Assembly (NCBI RefSeq): GCF_003013405.1
Contig: NZ_PXZL01000018.1
Coordinates: 24,803-88,802, forward strand
Reading direction: 5' to 3'
Source: Brevibacillus formosus
GTDB taxonomy: Bacteria > Bacillota > Bacilli > Brevibacillales > Brevibacillaceae
Length of the DNA stretch: 64,000 bases
Shown here: in pieces, positions 25,375-35,133 of the stretch
How positions within the stretch are numbered: the first letter of the stretch is position 1
Layout: every line of letters starts with the position of its first letter
Program-made: the position numbers and the translations under genes
Notes under the pieces: generated by a model
The model's database searches: none
What the model saw: the letters and a program-made list of their open reading frames with translations, nothing else
Told to the model about the DNA's origin: nothing

Positions 25375-27016
25375 TCAATTGAAGCTATACGTAAACGATG
25401 AGCTGGCCCCTGCCGAGAGCAAAGGATTGGAGCAACATGTGGAAAATTGCCCACAATGCCAGAAGCAACTGCAAGAGTGGGTAGAAGGCATTCAGGAAGA
25501 GGATTTTTCCACCATTCTGGAGGCTCCTGTATCCGATGTGTTTACAGATGAGGTCATGGATAAGCTGTCTGATGCAATTCCTCCACGTTCTAAGCGAAAG
25601 CGCTCCTCCCTAACTAGAAGACAAAGGGGTTGGGATATTGTGAAGAAGACAGGATTGGTAGTAGCAGGACTTACGGCGTTGGTGGTGACAGGAACGGTTG
25701 TATCACCTACGTTTGCGAATTATGTGAATAGCATGTTCCAGATTGAAAAGGATGCGGATAGCGGTATGAAAAACGCCGTCCATAAAGGCCTTGTTCAAAA
25801 GCTGGAGCAAAAGGCGACCGATCAAGGAATTACTGTCGAGTTAAAAGAGCTGTTGGCTGACTCGATGAGGATCGCCGTCATCTATAATGTGTACGACGAG
25901 AGCGGCAAGAAGATTGAAGATCATGTTTTGAATGCGAAGCTGATTGATCAGAACGGAAAAGATTGGTTCGAGGATGATGGAGGAGATAATTCGGGAAGTC
26001 ATGGAGAGTTTTTTATCACAGAGCGATTTTTGAACGAAATCTTCGAATCAACTGAGGCGACTCCTGACCAACTGACCTTACATTTAGAACAGACAGAAAT
26101 CGCTGATAAGACAGGAAAATGGTCATTTGAAGTTCCGATTGATATGAAGAAAGCCAAGGAAGCGACGAAAACGGTTGCCTTCAAGGATACGGCTTTTCAA
26201 TCGCCGCAAGGGCTCGGGATTGAGCTGAAAAATATCGAATTTTCCCCGAGTGCGACACGGGTCATGCTGGATACCACTTTCCCAAAATCAGCTTATTTGG
26301 AGGTTGAACGAACGTCGATCCTGTACGATCGGAAAAATCCGCAAGGGGCCATTATCACAGAAAAAGAGCGTGATCCTGCTTTTTCGGGAGAGAATATGAT
26401 GTACGAAATCACCAATGAAAAAGGGGAAGTGGTAGCAGCTTGGGATATGAAATCATTGGATGATGGGCTTGATAACAAGGAGAATGTTCTTTTCACACCA
26501 AGAACAGAAGAAGAAGCGGAAGAAAGACCAGAAGGCGATGTCTTGAATTGGTGGCATACATTTGGCCCGATACAGGGAGAACAAAAATTAAAGCTTGAGC
26601 TAAAGAAAATTTATGAGAAAAAGCTGGCTTCGCCTAAATTTGATCTGGTTCCAACAGAACTAGACAAGAAAGCTGCGACTTTCAAGGATGAGACAGGCAG
26701 TACCTTTACATTCTCTTCTTTTGCATGGGAGCCAGGTAACGGCGAAGATCTAGGTGAGGCCGTAATGACCATAGAGGGGACATTAGGAAAAGGCATAGTC
26801 GAGAACCGCGATTGGTCTGTAAAGGATGAAAATGGGAAGACTTACCCTGCGTCAGTGAGTACGGAAAGCACCAGAGACAAGGACGGGCGGGTACAGATCA
26901 AAGGTGAGATCACGATTCCGCGCTTGAAGCAACAACCGAAAAAGCTCACGGTATCCTACGCTACCTATATGGTGGAACACGACGTGAAGTGGGAAGTACC
27001 TTTTGAAATCAAATAG
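25355..27016 (+). CDS. Anti-sigma factor with zinc-finger head and DUF4179-like extracellular part, copy 2
   Basis: This 553-residue paralogue of 22965 keeps the zinc motif HVENCPQC, the membrane helix near residues 96-116 (almost the same as copy 1) and the start of the outer domain (SPTFANYVNSMFQIEKDADSG). The outer part diverges more than the sigma-binding head, with insertions around RTEEEAEERPEGDV. That pattern fits two sensors with different outside signals and a similar inner partner. The start overlaps the sigma gene behind GGGAGGGGG. Confidence 0.85.
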   Translation: MKCFMFNQLKLYVNDELAPAESKGLEQHVENCPQCQKQLQEWVEGIQEEDFSTILEAPVSDVFTDEVMDKLSDAIPPRSKRKRSSLTRRQRGWDIVKKTGLVVAGLTALVVTGTVVSPTFANYVNSMFQIEKDADSGMKNAVHKGLVQKLEQKATDQGITVELKELLADSMRIAVIYNVYDESGKKIEDHVLNAKLIDQNGKDWFEDDGGDNSGSHGEFFITERFLNEIFESTEATPDQLTLHLEQTEIADKTGKWSFEVPIDMKKAKEATKTVAFKDTAFQSPQGLGIELKNIEFSPSATRVMLDTTFPKSAYLEVERTSILYDRKNPQGAIITEKERDPAFSGENMMYEITNEKGEVVAAWDMKSLDDGLDNKENVLFTPRTEEEAEERPEGDVLNWWHTFGPIQGEQKLKLELKKIYEKKLASPKFDLVPTELDKKAATFKDETGSTFTFSSFAWEPGNGEDLGEAVMTIEGTLGKGIVENRDWSVKDENGKTYPASVSTESTRDKDGRVQIKGEITIPRLKQQPKKLTVSYATYMVEHDVKWEVPFEIK

Positions 27017-27028
27017 TACAAAGAAAAG

Positions 27029-27058
27029 GAAGAGGCCGACAGGGGCCTCTTCTTTTTT
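27029..27058 (+). terminator. Terminator after the second sigma/anti-sigma unit
   Basis: GAAGAGGCC (27029-27037) pairs with GGCCTCTTC (27044-27052), then six T residues. It resembles the terminator of copy 1. Confidence 0.9.
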
Positions 27059-27077
27059 GTTACAAGAGCTAGTTTTT

Positions 27078-27707
27078 TTATGATTTGTGAGCGTAAGGCC
27101 CCAACTGCTGACGAGTAAAGGTATAACGCGAATTTTCGTCCTTTAGCCACATATTCCCCTTCACAATGAGAATGTACACCGCAACGATGAAGTAGCCCGT
27201 CCCAATGATCCAGTCTGATGTGGTTACCATGCCAGTGGAGATGATATGCCGGATATACCATACCCCGATTGGGATGTGGAAAAGGATAACGGCGAACAAA
27301 CCCGGATTGTAGAAGGTTTTTGCTTTCAGATTCGCAAAAATTCCATGCCAGATAAACTGGAAGAAGCCCATGAGAATCGGTGCCAAGCCGAGCCAGACGA
27401 CCGTCGGGAACAAGAGGGGAACCAGATAAAAGACATAGGCAATGACGAGGTTGATGATCATCGCAGACTGTGGATTCAGCGGGTATCGTTCTGGATGGCT
27501 GCTTTTGAAAATCAAACCATTAAACAGTCCGGCAAAATATCCCGGCCAACGGTACTCTTCATATTGATGAACAAGGATGGCGATGAAGCTTAGCCACAAT
27601 AGCCGCTCAATAGCAGGAATGGTACTCCATTGCAGCATGAGATACAGCCCTACGCCGACTGCCACCAACACACCAAGGTCTGACCAATATTTTCGCAAAA
27701 AGCCCAT
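27078..27707 (-). CDS. HXXEE-domain membrane protein
   Basis: This 209-residue protein has about six hydrophobic segments and the HQYEEY motif that defines the HXXEE family, plus further family-like segments (GYFAGLFNG, IWHGIFANLKAKTFYNPGL). Function of the family is not known. It lies 19 bp downstream of the TetR gene on the same strand and is very likely its target operon partner. GGGGGAGACACA precedes the ATG. Confidence 0.82.
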   Translation of the reverse strand: MGFLRKYWSDLGVLVAVGVGLYLMLQWSTIPAIERLLWLSFIAILVHQYEEYRWPGYFAGLFNGLIFKSSHPERYPLNPQSAMIINLVIAYVFYLVPLLFPTVVWLGLAPILMGFFQFIWHGIFANLKAKTFYNPGLFAVILFHIPIGVWYIRHIISTGMVTTSDWIIGTGYFIVAVYILIVKGNMWLKDENSRYTFTRQQLGPYAHKS

Positions 27708-27726
27708 TTGTGTCTCCCCCTATTTC

Positions 27727-28317
27727 CTATTTTTCATGAAAATAGCGTGCGAATAACAAATCAATCTGTTGCTCGACGGAAGCGACCTCGATGCCAGCGC
27801 CTGTAGACAATATCGACTTGAGCAAGGCTGGCAGAAAAATCGCTCCAAACAGCTGCATGATCATCGTCATAAGAACCTCATGGTCTTCTTCGTGGGTAAT
27901 TTCCTTCAAAACTCCCTCAATTTTCACAAACCCAATGCTCTTGAGAAATTGGCCGTACTCATATTGCGAGGTAAATACAGCGCCACCCAGCGAAAAGATT
28001 CGTGAAACCAGCTCGGGATATTGCTGGATGATCTGCACGTAACTCATTAAAAACTGCTTGAGTCGTTCTTGGGGAAGCAGAGATGTGTTATCCAAGAGAT
28101 CAAATGTAGCTGTAAAGCTGCCTAGAAAAGCACTGAGGGCTTCATTAATGAGCTTATCCTTGGAACCGAAATAGTAGTTAACCAAAGCTACGTTGGTACC
28201 GGAATCCGCTGCGATTTTCCGCACCGTCACACTCTCGAAGCCTTCCATCTTGATCAAATCCAGTGTCGATTGCAAAATTTTCGCTTTCGTTTCGCTGTTT
28301 TTATCTATCTGTGACAT
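27727..28317 (-). CDS. TetR-family transcriptional regulator
   Basis: This 196-residue repressor has an N-terminal TetR helix-turn-helix (ILQSTLDLIKMEGFESVTVRKIAADSGTNVALVNYYFGSKDKLINEAL) and a helical ligand domain. ATG 28317 has AAGGAGG at spacing 6, whereas the frame runs upstream without a better site. It is the first gene of a two-gene operon with the HXXEE gene. A palindrome lies 38 bases upstream of its start and is a probable operator. Confidence 0.9.
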   Translation of the reverse strand: MSQIDKNSETKAKILQSTLDLIKMEGFESVTVRKIAADSGTNVALVNYYFGSKDKLINEALSAFLGSFTATFDLLDNTSLLPQERLKQFLMSYVQIIQQYPELVSRIFSLGGAVFTSQYEYGQFLKSIGFVKIEGVLKEITHEEDHEVLMTMIMQLFGAIFLPALLKSILSTGAGIEVASVEQQIDLLFARYFHEK

Positions 28318-28354
28318 GACCAACCTCCTTTTTCTTGGAAGCAAAAACGTTTTG

Positions 28355-28381
28355 TTAAACATCGTTTTAAACGTTGTTTAA
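28355..28381. promoter_or_regulatory. Probable TetR operator
   Basis: TTAAACA (28355-28361) and TGTTTAA (28375-28381) are inverted and enclose a second short palindrome CGTTTTAAACG. The site lies just upstream of the tetR gene, where autoregulation would act. Confidence 0.6.
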
Positions 28382-28485
28382 TTTAATGGTAGCACTTTCC
28401 AATCGAGATGGCAATGATTCGTTTTTGCACATCAGCGGAGCTTTTCGCGTATACCTAATAGGCAATGGGAAAGAGGTGACCACAT

Positions 28486-29178
28486 ATGAGCGGATGGCTC
28501 GCACTCCTGCTCGTTTCCCTGGCCATCAGCATGGACAGTGTCAGTGTAGGATTGACGTATGGTTTACGGAACATGAAGATGCCCTTTTTGTCGCTCGTCG
28601 TCGTTTCTGGTTGTTCGTTTGCTGTTGTCTATGGTGTCATGCTCGTAGGCTCATCCCTCACTGAATGGTTAACACCCGAGATCGGCAAGTATATTGGTGC
28701 TGCGGTCTTGATTCTCATGGGGTTGTTTACTTTGTGGCGGCTCATTGCGGCAAGGTCGGGAACAGAGGCTCAGGAGTCTACTGCTGACAGCAGCAACGCC
28801 GTTGTAGCCGCAGAAAAACAGGAAGAGCAGGAACCCATCGTATTATTGTCGCAGTTCCGTATTTTTGGTGTCATGATTCAGATTTTAAAAGATCCGTCCA
28901 AAGCCGATGCTGACCGTTCTGGGCATATTATGGGCTGGGAGGCCGTCATGTTGGGGCTTGCCCTGTCATTGGATGCTTTCGGGGCAGGCATTAGCCTTAC
29001 GTTTTTGGGATACTCGCCACTGCTCGTCGCTCTCTGTATTGCGGTGATGAGCGCCTTGCTTCTTGTGATAGGAATTGCCCTCGGCAGGCGCGCCGGAAAG
29101 GCCAGATGGCTGACGCGACTCACCTGGCTGCCGCCGATTTTGTTGATTTGCATTGGCGTAGCCAAAAGCTTGAAGTAG
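28486..29178 (+). CDS. ytaF: YtaF-like sporulation membrane protein (MntP superfamily)
   Basis: This 230-residue protein has about six membrane helices in two repeats, each beginning with an acidic LSxD motif: VSLAISMDSVSVGLTYG near the N-terminus and ALSLDAFGAGISLTFLG in the second half. That is the pattern of YtaF and of the Mn2+ exporter MntP. YtaF is a forespore-linked membrane protein in Bacillus. ATG 28486 has AGAGGTGA upstream. A monocistronic unit is likely, since a terminator follows. Confidence 0.82.
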   Translation: MSGWLALLLVSLAISMDSVSVGLTYGLRNMKMPFLSLVVVSGCSFAVVYGVMLVGSSLTEWLTPEIGKYIGAAVLILMGLFTLWRLIAARSGTEAQESTADSSNAVVAAEKQEEQEPIVLLSQFRIFGVMIQILKDPSKADADRSGHIMGWEAVMLGLALSLDAFGAGISLTFLGYSPLLVALCIAVMSALLLVIGIALGRRAGKARWLTRLTWLPPILLICIGVAKSLK

Positions 29179-29200
29179 TGATTTATACCAAAAATATGGA

Positions 29201-29230
29201 ACCCGTCCGGATAAATGGACGGGTTGTTTT
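29201..29230 (+). terminator. Terminator after the ytaF-like gene
   Basis: ACCCGTCC and GGACGGGT pair perfectly around an 8-base loop, followed by a T-rich tail. Confidence 0.85.
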
Positions 29231-29290
29231 ATTTTCTAGCTCGTCTGCATACACATGAAAATGAGTGAGATGTGGATGGAGGAGATGTAG

Positions 29291-32095
29291 GTGGATACAC
29301 AGCCAATTCGAAAATGGTACACGCTGGCGGCGGCCGACGTGACCGAAGCCCTTCATAGTGATGCTGCGCAAGGGTTGACTCAGCAGGAGGCGGAGCGGCG
29401 ACTGGCTAAACAAGGTGCCAACCAGTTGGCTGAACAGAAGCGAAAGCCTCTCTACTCGGTCTTTGTTGATCAGTTCAAGGATTTTATGGTACTCATCCTG
29501 TTCATTGCAACACTGATTTCGTACTTCCTCGGAGAGTACCTGGATGCGATTGCGATTATCGCGATCATCCTTATTAACGGGATCCTCGGATTTATTCAGG
29601 AGGCCAAGGCTGAGCGATCCTTGCAGGCGCTAAAGGAGCTGGCATCCCCGATGGCGCGCGTCATCCGGGGTGGGCACATTTCCATGATACCGGCTTCGCG
29701 GCTGGTACCTGGTGATCTGGTGCAATTGGAGGCCGGGGACCGTGTTCCCGCAGATTTACGTTTGCTTTCGGCCAATCGGCTAGAGGTAGAGGAGTCTGCG
29801 TTGACAGGGGAGTCTGTCCCCGTCGGAAAAAACGTGAAAAAACTGGAGACAGCCCAGGCCTCCACTGTACCGCTTGGCGACCAAAAGAATCTCGCGTTCA
29901 TGGGCACGATGGTGACCGGAGGAACAGGGAGCGGTATCGTCGTAGCGACAGGGATGAGCACGGAAATTGGGAAAATCGCGCACCTGATGAATACAGCGGA
30001 AGAAGCAGAAACCCCTTTGCAGCTGCGATTGGAGCAAATGGGCAAAATTCTCGTGGTCGTTGCACTGCTGTTGACGATTGTAGTCATTGCTGCTGGTGTC
30101 TGGCATGGTCATGAGCTGTTTACGATGTTCCTCGCCGGGGTGAGTCTCGCAGTGGCGGCAATTCCGGAAGGCTTGCCGGCGATTGTGACTGTCGCGCTAG
30201 CGCTCGGCGTCCAGCGGATGATCCGCCGCAATGCGATCGTACGCAAGCTCCCATCAGTCGAGACATTGGGCTGCGCCTCTGTTATTTGCTCCGATAAGAC
30301 AGGGACCCTGACTCAAAATAAAATGACCGTTACCCAAGTGTGGCACAGCGATTCCACGTATGAGGTGAGCGGTAGCGGCTACGCACCGGAGGGATCCTTT
30401 CACTACCTGGGGAAAATGGTATCTCCTGCCCGTGACGGAGCGCTCACGCAAATCATCCGAATCGCAGACAGATGCAACAACGCCCGTTTGACTTGCGAGG
30501 AGCAAAGCACGCGCAATCTGCTCGGGATGGGCAAGACGTCACGCTTTTGGCAAGTCATAGGCGACCCGACAGAAGGTGCTCTCAAGGTGCTTGCCGCGAA
30601 GGCATTGGGCGGCAATACAGAGCGTAGCAACCAAAAGAGTCAGGGACAGCGTGTGGAGGAGCTCCCCTTTGATTCTGACCGCAAAATGATGTCGGTCGTC
30701 GAAAAGGGGACAGACGGTGTGTATTCCCTGCTGACCAAAGGCGCGGCAGAGGCATTGCTGGCTAGATCGACGCACATTTTGTGGAAAGGAGAGCTCATAC
30801 CACTCTCCGCGACGCTTCGTCACCAAGTATTGGAGCAAACGGAGCGGATGGCAGGCAAAGCGCTGCGCGTACTGGGCTTCGCGTATAAGACGCTGCAAGG
30901 CTATCGCCCGGGACAGCCAATCGGCTCCCTCGAAAACAATCTCGTCTTTGTCGGATTGGCCGGAATGATCGATCCGCCGCGTGAAGAGGTGCGTCCAGCG
31001 ATCGATCTGTGCCATCAAGCAGGAATCAAGACGGTCATGATTACAGGCGACCACAAGGTAACAGCAGAAGCAATCGCCCGGCAGATTGGTTTGATGCGTG
31101 GATACGGTGAAGTATTGGAGGGGCGGGAGCTGGATAGCATGTCAGATGAGCAGCTCGCAGAGTATGCGGAGCGCGTCACTGTCTATGCCCGTGTGTCCCC
31201 TGAGCACAAGCTGCGGATCGTCCGTGCCCTGCAAAGCCAAGGACATGTGGTCGCCATGACCGGAGACGGTGTCAATGATGCTCCTGCGATCAAGACCTCA
31301 GACATTGGGATTGCGATGGGGATTACCGGTACGGATGTGACGAAGGAAGCGGCCGATCTCGTGCTGCGTGACGATAACTTCGCTACGATTGTCGCTGCCG
31401 TCGAGGAAGGGCGCAACATCTATGACAACATTCGAAAATTCATCCGTTATTTGCTGGCGTCCAACGTAGGCGAGATTCTCGTCATGTTTTTTGCAATGCT
31501 CCTCGGGCTTCCTTTGCCTTTGGTTCCGATCCAGATCTTGTGGGTCAATCTCGTGACGGATGGTTTGCCGGCCATGGCGCTGGGCATCGATCCGGCGGAG
31601 AAAGATACGATGTATCAGAAGCCGCGCAACAAGGCAGAGAACATATTCAGCCGAGGGTTGGGCTGGAAGATTATTAGCCGCGGCTTTCTCATCGGGGCCA
31701 TGACGCTCTTGGCTTTCTGGCTGACTCTCAAAGATAATCCGAATGACTTGGTGCACGCCCAGACTGTCGCTTTCGTCACGTTGGTTATGGCACAGCTGAT
31801 TCACGTTTTCGATTGCCGGAGTCAATACAGCGTTTTTCACCGGAATGTATTTGAAAACAAATACCTCGTCTGGGCCGTGCTTTCGTCGATCGTGCTCGTG
31901 ATCGGTGTCGTATACATGGAGGCGCTTCAGCCAATCTTCAAAACAACGGATCTAAATCTGCGCGATTGGGCATTAATTTTGGTCGCAGCGGGAGTTCCTA
32001 CGTTTGTCGCAGGCATCGGTGGGGTGCTTACCAGCGGCAGACAGCGCACAGGCAAAGAGAAACGCCCAGCTATGCGTACGGTTCGTCCTGACTAA
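29291..32095 (+). CDS. P2A-type calcium-translocating ATPase
   Basis: This 934-residue SERCA-like pump exports Ca2+. It has an N-terminal cation ATPase domain ([16 protein letters not shown]), TGESVPV, the M4 calcium motif PEGLPAIV, phosphorylated Asp335 in [31 protein letters not shown] and ten membrane helices ending in [16 protein letters not shown]. It is the likely orthologue of B. subtilis YloB, a sporulation-linked Ca2+ ATPase. GTG 29291 has GGAGGAGATG upstream. The neighbouring yunB-like gene 30 bp downstream supports a sporulation context. Confidence 0.92.
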   Translation: MDTQPIRKWYTLAAADVTEALHSDAAQGLTQQEAERRLAKQGANQLAEQKRKPLYSVFVDQFKDFMVLILFIATLISYFLGEYLDAIAIIAIILINGILGFIQEAKAERSLQALKELASPMARVIRGGHISMIPASRLVPGDLVQLEAGDRVPADLRLLSANRLEVEESALTGESVPVGKNVKKLETAQASTVPLGDQKNLAFMGTMVTGGTGSGIVVATGMSTEIGKIAHLMNTAEEAETPLQLRLEQMGKILVVVALLLTIVVIAAGVWHGHELFTMFLAGVSLAVAAIPEGLPAIVTVALALGVQRMIRRNAIVRKLPSVETLGCASVICSDKTGTLTQNKMTVTQVWHSDSTYEVSGSGYAPEGSFHYLGKMVSPARDGALTQIIRIADRCNNARLTCEEQSTRNLLGMGKTSRFWQVIGDPTEGALKVLAAKALGGNTERSNQKSQGQRVEELPFDSDRKMMSVVEKGTDGVYSLLTKGAAEALLARSTHILWKGELIPLSATLRHQVLEQTERMAGKALRVLGFAYKTLQGYRPGQPIGSLENNLVFVGLAGMIDPPREEVRPAIDLCHQAGIKTVMITGDHKVTAEAIARQIGLMRGYGEVLEGRELDSMSDEQLAEYAERVTVYARVSPEHKLRIVRALQSQGHVVAMTGDGVNDAPAIKTSDIGIAMGITGTDVTKEAADLVLRDDNFATIVAAVEEGRNIYDNIRKFIRYLLASNVGEILVMFFAMLLGLPLPLVPIQILWVNLVTDGLPAMALGIDPAEKDTMYQKPRNKAENIFSRGLGWKIISRGFLIGAMTLLAFWLTLKDNPNDLVHAQTVAFVTLVMAQLIHVFDCRSQYSVFHRNVFENKYLVWAVLSSIVLVIGVVYMEALQPIFKTTDLNLRDWALILVAAGVPTFVAGIGGVLTSGRQRTGKEKRPAMRTVRPD

Positions 32096-32125
32096 CCGAG
32101 TCGCCAAAGGGGAGAGGGAGCCATC

Positions 32126-32827
32126 GTGCGCTTGAGAAGGGGTGGATGGAAAAGACGCGGTAGGCGAATTTTTGCATGGACACTGATGATGATTGTCGTG
32201 TTGATCGTTTTGTTTATCGTTGTGGAACGCAGGGTAGAGCCGACGTTGATGTTGATTGCCCAGGCCAAGGCAGAGCAGGTCGCCAAGCTCGCCATTACCG
32301 ATGCAGTCACCAAACGGATGACCCAGCAGGGTGTCGACGTTAACGAAGTTGTCATCATGGAGAAGGACGAGAATGGCAGCATCAAAGCAGTGAATTTTAA
32401 TTTCAAAGAGTACTCCCGGATTGTAGGGGAAACGACAGCTCGTATTCAAAATCGCCTGAAGGAATTCGAGCAGGAGCACGTCCAGACAACCATACCACTC
32501 GGCTTGGCTACCAAAAACGTCTTTCTGGAGCACTTTGGGCCTGAGATTCCGGTGTCGTTCGTTCCGATTGGAGCCGTCAAGACCAAGCTGGAAACAGGCC
32601 TGAAGCAAGCCGGGATCAACATGGTGCTGGTGACTGTCTACATTCACGTCGAGGTCGATTTGCGGGTCATTATCCCGTTTGCGACCAAGCAACAGACGGT
32701 CACCACACAAATCCCGGTCTCCGAAGCCCTGATCGTCGGCAAGGTACCGACTTATTTGTACGATAACCCGTCAGGCAAGCCTGATGTGCCGATGCTGCAA
32801 AACAACGAAATCCCAAGCCAGCCGTGA
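32126..32827 (+). CDS. yunB: Sporulation protein YunB
   Basis: This 233-residue protein has a short basic N-terminus, one membrane helix (residues about 15-34) and an extracytoplasmic domain with the YunB pattern: KAEQVAKLAITDAVTKR, IPLGLATKNVFL, VPIGAVKTKLETG and GKVPTYLYD. YunB is SigE-controlled and needed for efficient sporulation in B. subtilis. GTG 32126 has GGGGAGAGGGAG upstream. It lies 30 bp after the calcium ATPase gene, so both may share a transcript. Confidence 0.88.
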   Translation: MRLRRGGWKRRGRRIFAWTLMMIVVLIVLFIVVERRVEPTLMLIAQAKAEQVAKLAITDAVTKRMTQQGVDVNEVVIMEKDENGSIKAVNFNFKEYSRIVGETTARIQNRLKEFEQEHVQTTIPLGLATKNVFLEHFGPEIPVSFVPIGAVKTKLETGLKQAGINMVLVTVYIHVEVDLRVIIPFATKQQTVTTQIPVSEALIVGKVPTYLYDNPSGKPDVPMLQNNEIPSQP

Positions 32828-32875
32828 TGTTTCTCGCATATACGCGAACGATTTACACATCTATGAAAATTTTTT

Positions 32876-32901
32876 TGAAACGTTTCTGAAAGGGTGCCGT
32901 C
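32876..32901 (+). promoter_or_regulatory. ECF-type promoter (TGAAAC-N16-CGTC)
   Basis: TGAAAC (32876-32881) is followed after exactly 16 bases by CGTC (32898-32901), the classic pattern for cell-envelope ECF sigma factors of Bacilli. It precedes the stalk-domain gene by 52 bases. Confidence 0.7.
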
Positions 32902-32953
32902 CAATGAATAGAGACACACAAAAACAAGCAAGAACATTGGAGGCGTAATCAAC

Positions 32954-33928
32954 ATGAAAGCAATCCGTACAGGTATGATGACAATCGCGGCACTGGCCGT
33001 TTTGGGAACTAGCGTAGTATCTGCAACCTCCGAACCAGTAAAAGAACTTTCCGTTAACATTAACGGTCAAGCAATCGCACAAGATGCGATCTTCGATAAA
33101 GGCCAACAAACCGTACTGGTTCCACTTCGTCCCGTAGCTGAAGCCCTCGGTTTCAAAGTAAGCTGGAACGACAAGGAAAAAGCAGCAGAAGTGCAAAGAG
33201 GCGCGATCACCAGTTACGCAAAAGAAGGAGAGGATCGCTATCCTTTCGCAAAAATGTACAAAACGCTGGGAGCAGAGCCGCGCGTACTGAATGGCAGCAC
33301 CTATGTGCCAGTCGCATTCGTTGACGAAATTCTGCAAGCCGACGTGAATGTAACCGATAATACAGTGACTGTAGTGGAGGACGAAATCGCTCCTATGCGC
33401 ACAGGTACCATTACGAACATCAATAAATCCGATAAAGGGTACTCGGTTACACTGAACATCTATGAGTCTGGCATCATCCTGCACCTGACAGAAGACACTA
33501 AAATTACGGATGAAGCTGGGAAAGTGCTGAAGCCAGAAGACTTGAAGCTGGGTATGGCGGTAGATGCTACAACCGAAAAATTCATGGCGATGAGCTTGCC
33601 GCCACAAACGAGTGTGCTCAGCATCACGGTAAAAGGCGGTCTGGAGACTCAGGACGTCCTGGGAACAGCGGGAAAAGTAGCGAGCATCTCTGCTGATAAA
33701 GATGGCAACTACAAAATGCTCGTAGAGGGTCGCGGTATTACCGCCACCTCCCAAGAAAAAATCAACCTGAACATTACCGAGAAAACGGTGATCATCAATG
33801 CGCGAAATAACAAAGTACTCTCTCCAGCTGAGCTGAAAGAGGATATGCAAGTAGTGGCCTTCTACGGTCCAATGATGACGAAGAGCCTGCCGCCTATCGG
33901 CACAGCTGAGAAAATCGTAGTAGAGTAA
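32954..33928 (+). CDS. Secreted copper-amine-oxidase-N (stalk) domain protein
   Basis: This 324-residue exported protein has a signal peptide (cleavage near VVSATS) and a stalk domain with VNINGQAI, LVPLRPVAEALGFKVSWNDKEKAAEV and YVPVAFVDEIL. The C-terminal 200 residues form beta-rich repeats with GTITNINKSDKGYSVTL and GTAGKVASISADKDGNYKMLVEG. Stalk domains are common in Brevibacillus and Paenibacillus envelope proteins. The upstream ECF promoter suggests envelope-stress expression. Confidence 0.83.
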   Translation: MKAIRTGMMTIAALAVLGTSVVSATSEPVKELSVNINGQAIAQDAIFDKGQQTVLVPLRPVAEALGFKVSWNDKEKAAEVQRGAITSYAKEGEDRYPFAKMYKTLGAEPRVLNGSTYVPVAFVDEILQADVNVTDNTVTVVEDEIAPMRTGTITNINKSDKGYSVTLNIYESGIILHLTEDTKITDEAGKVLKPEDLKLGMAVDATTEKFMAMSLPPQTSVLSITVKGGLETQDVLGTAGKVASISADKDGNYKMLVEGRGITATSQEKINLNITEKTVIINARNNKVLSPAELKEDMQVVAFYGPMMTKSLPPIGTAEKIVVE

Positions 33929-33935
33929 GAGAAAG

Positions 33936-33966
33936 AACGGGATGGCATTTGCTGTCCCGTTTTCTT
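33936..33966 (+). terminator. Terminator after the stalk-domain gene
   Basis: AACGGGA (33936-33942) pairs with TCCCGTT (33955-33961), followed by T-rich sequence. Confidence 0.75.
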
Positions 33967-33984
33967 TTGTTCCTTTCATGATGT

Positions 33985-34029
33985 TCAGGGAATTCCCTGA
34001 TACACTTTCTTTTATGGAAACTTTACAAT
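33985..34029 (+). promoter_or_regulatory. NreC-type box and promoter of nreBC
   Basis: A perfect 16-bp palindrome TCAGGGAATTCCCTGA (33985-34000) lies directly before a weak -35 (TACACT 34001-34006) and TACAAT (34024-34029) at 17-base spacing. Related palindromes stand at the same distance from the -10 of the oxidase operon, which suggests activation by the encoded response regulator. Confidence 0.7.
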
Positions 34030-34062
34030 AACGTTAGGATGATTGTCTCAAAAGGAGGAGCC

Positions 34063-35133
34063 ATGGCTACGTCGAGTGAAGTGCTTTCCCTGATGCAGTC
34101 CATCTTTGCCAACGTCAGCGATGCGATCCTGGTGATTGATCAGGAGGGACGAATCATAAAGGCCAATGCTGCGTTGGAGCAGATGACGGGCTGGACAGAA
34201 GAAGAGCTGATTCGAGATAAACATATTTGCGAGCTGTGTCTCGGAATGGCAACATGTATGGAAGAAACGAGCTGCACGGATTGCTTTTTTAAGCGTGTGC
34301 AAATGCCTTCATTCGAGATGAGGCTTCGAACGAAATCAGGTGTGGATTACCCTGTCGCTGCCAGCTCTGCGAGACTAGAGGATGAAGCGCAGGGGAAGCT
34401 GGTCATGATTTTGCGTGATATGTCTGCGCAACAGCGAGTGGAAAAAGAGCGCTACCAGTACAAGCTGACGAATTTTGCGATCCAAGCACAAGAAGAAGAA
34501 CGAAAGCGCATCGCCCGAGAGCTGCATGATGGCGTAGGGCAGGCGCTTTATAGTATTTTAGTGGGTCTAAACGTAGTCAGACAACGAGAATTGAGCGAGC
34601 CAGTTATGCAGCATGTCTCGGAATTGGTGAATATGACTTCCAAGGCGATGGAGGAAGTGAAGCGCATGGCGCTGGAGCTGCGTCCGTCTGCACTGGATGA
34701 TCTCGGTTTGTTGCCTGCCTTACGTTCGTTGATGAAACGGGTAGAAAAGACGTTTCATATCCAGGTGGAGCTGCATGTTCAGGGGGAGAAACGCAGATAC
34801 TCTGCTGCGATGGAAACAGCGTTGTACCGGATTGTACAGGAAGCTATGACCAATACGGCAAAATACGCAAAGGCGAGCCATCTGGGAATCATGTTCGAGA
34901 ATCGGGAGAAGGAAATTGTCGTCACGATTGTAGATGACGGCGTAGGGTTTGAAGTAGAGAAAACATTGAACATCGGCAAAGGTCTCGGTGTGTTTGGCAT
35001 GAAGGAGCGTGCCCAGCTGCTTGGTGGTACCGTTGATATTCGCTCCGCACCCGAGGAAGGAACGACGGTGATCGTCCGAATTCCGGTGCCGAAGGAGGGG
35101 GTAGAGGATGAGCATTCGCGTCTTGATCGCTGA
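34063..35133 (+). CDS. nreB: NreB-like oxygen-sensing histidine kinase with Fe-S PAS domain
   Basis: This 356-residue cytoplasmic sensor has a PAS domain (about 8-125) and a HisKA_3/HATPase unit of NarL type, with the phospho-acceptor in RELHDGVGQAL and DDGVGFE in the ATP site. Within the PAS domain C56-x2-C59-x11-C71-x2-C74 gives exactly the cysteine spacing that binds the O2-labile cluster in Staphylococcus NreB. An extra Cys65 lies in between. ATG 34063 is chosen because AAAGGAGGAG stands just upstream; ATG 34039 lacks such a site. It overlaps the regulator gene by 26 bases. Confidence 0.88.
   Translation: MATSSEVLSLMQSIFANVSDAILVIDQEGRIIKANAALEQMTGWTEEELIRDKHICELCLGMATCMEETSCTDCFFKRVQMPSFEMRLRTKSGVDYPVAASSARLEDEAQGKLVMILRDMSAQQRVEKERYQYKLTNFAIQAQEEERKRIARELHDGVGQALYSILVGLNVVRQRELSEPVMQHVSELVNMTSKAMEEVKRMALELRPSALDDLGLLPALRSLMKRVEKTFHIQVELHVQGEKRRYSAAMETALYRIVQEAMTNTAKYAKASHLGIMFENREKEIVVTIVDDGVGFEVEKTLNIGKGLGVFGMKERAQLLGGTVDIRSAPEEGTTVIVRIPVPKEGVEDEHSRLDR

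Noticed and set aside
32861..33979. 372-codon minus-strand frame opposite the stalk-domain gene
   Set aside because: Its composition (many Cys, His and Phe) is that of an antisense shadow, and no ribosome binding site is present.
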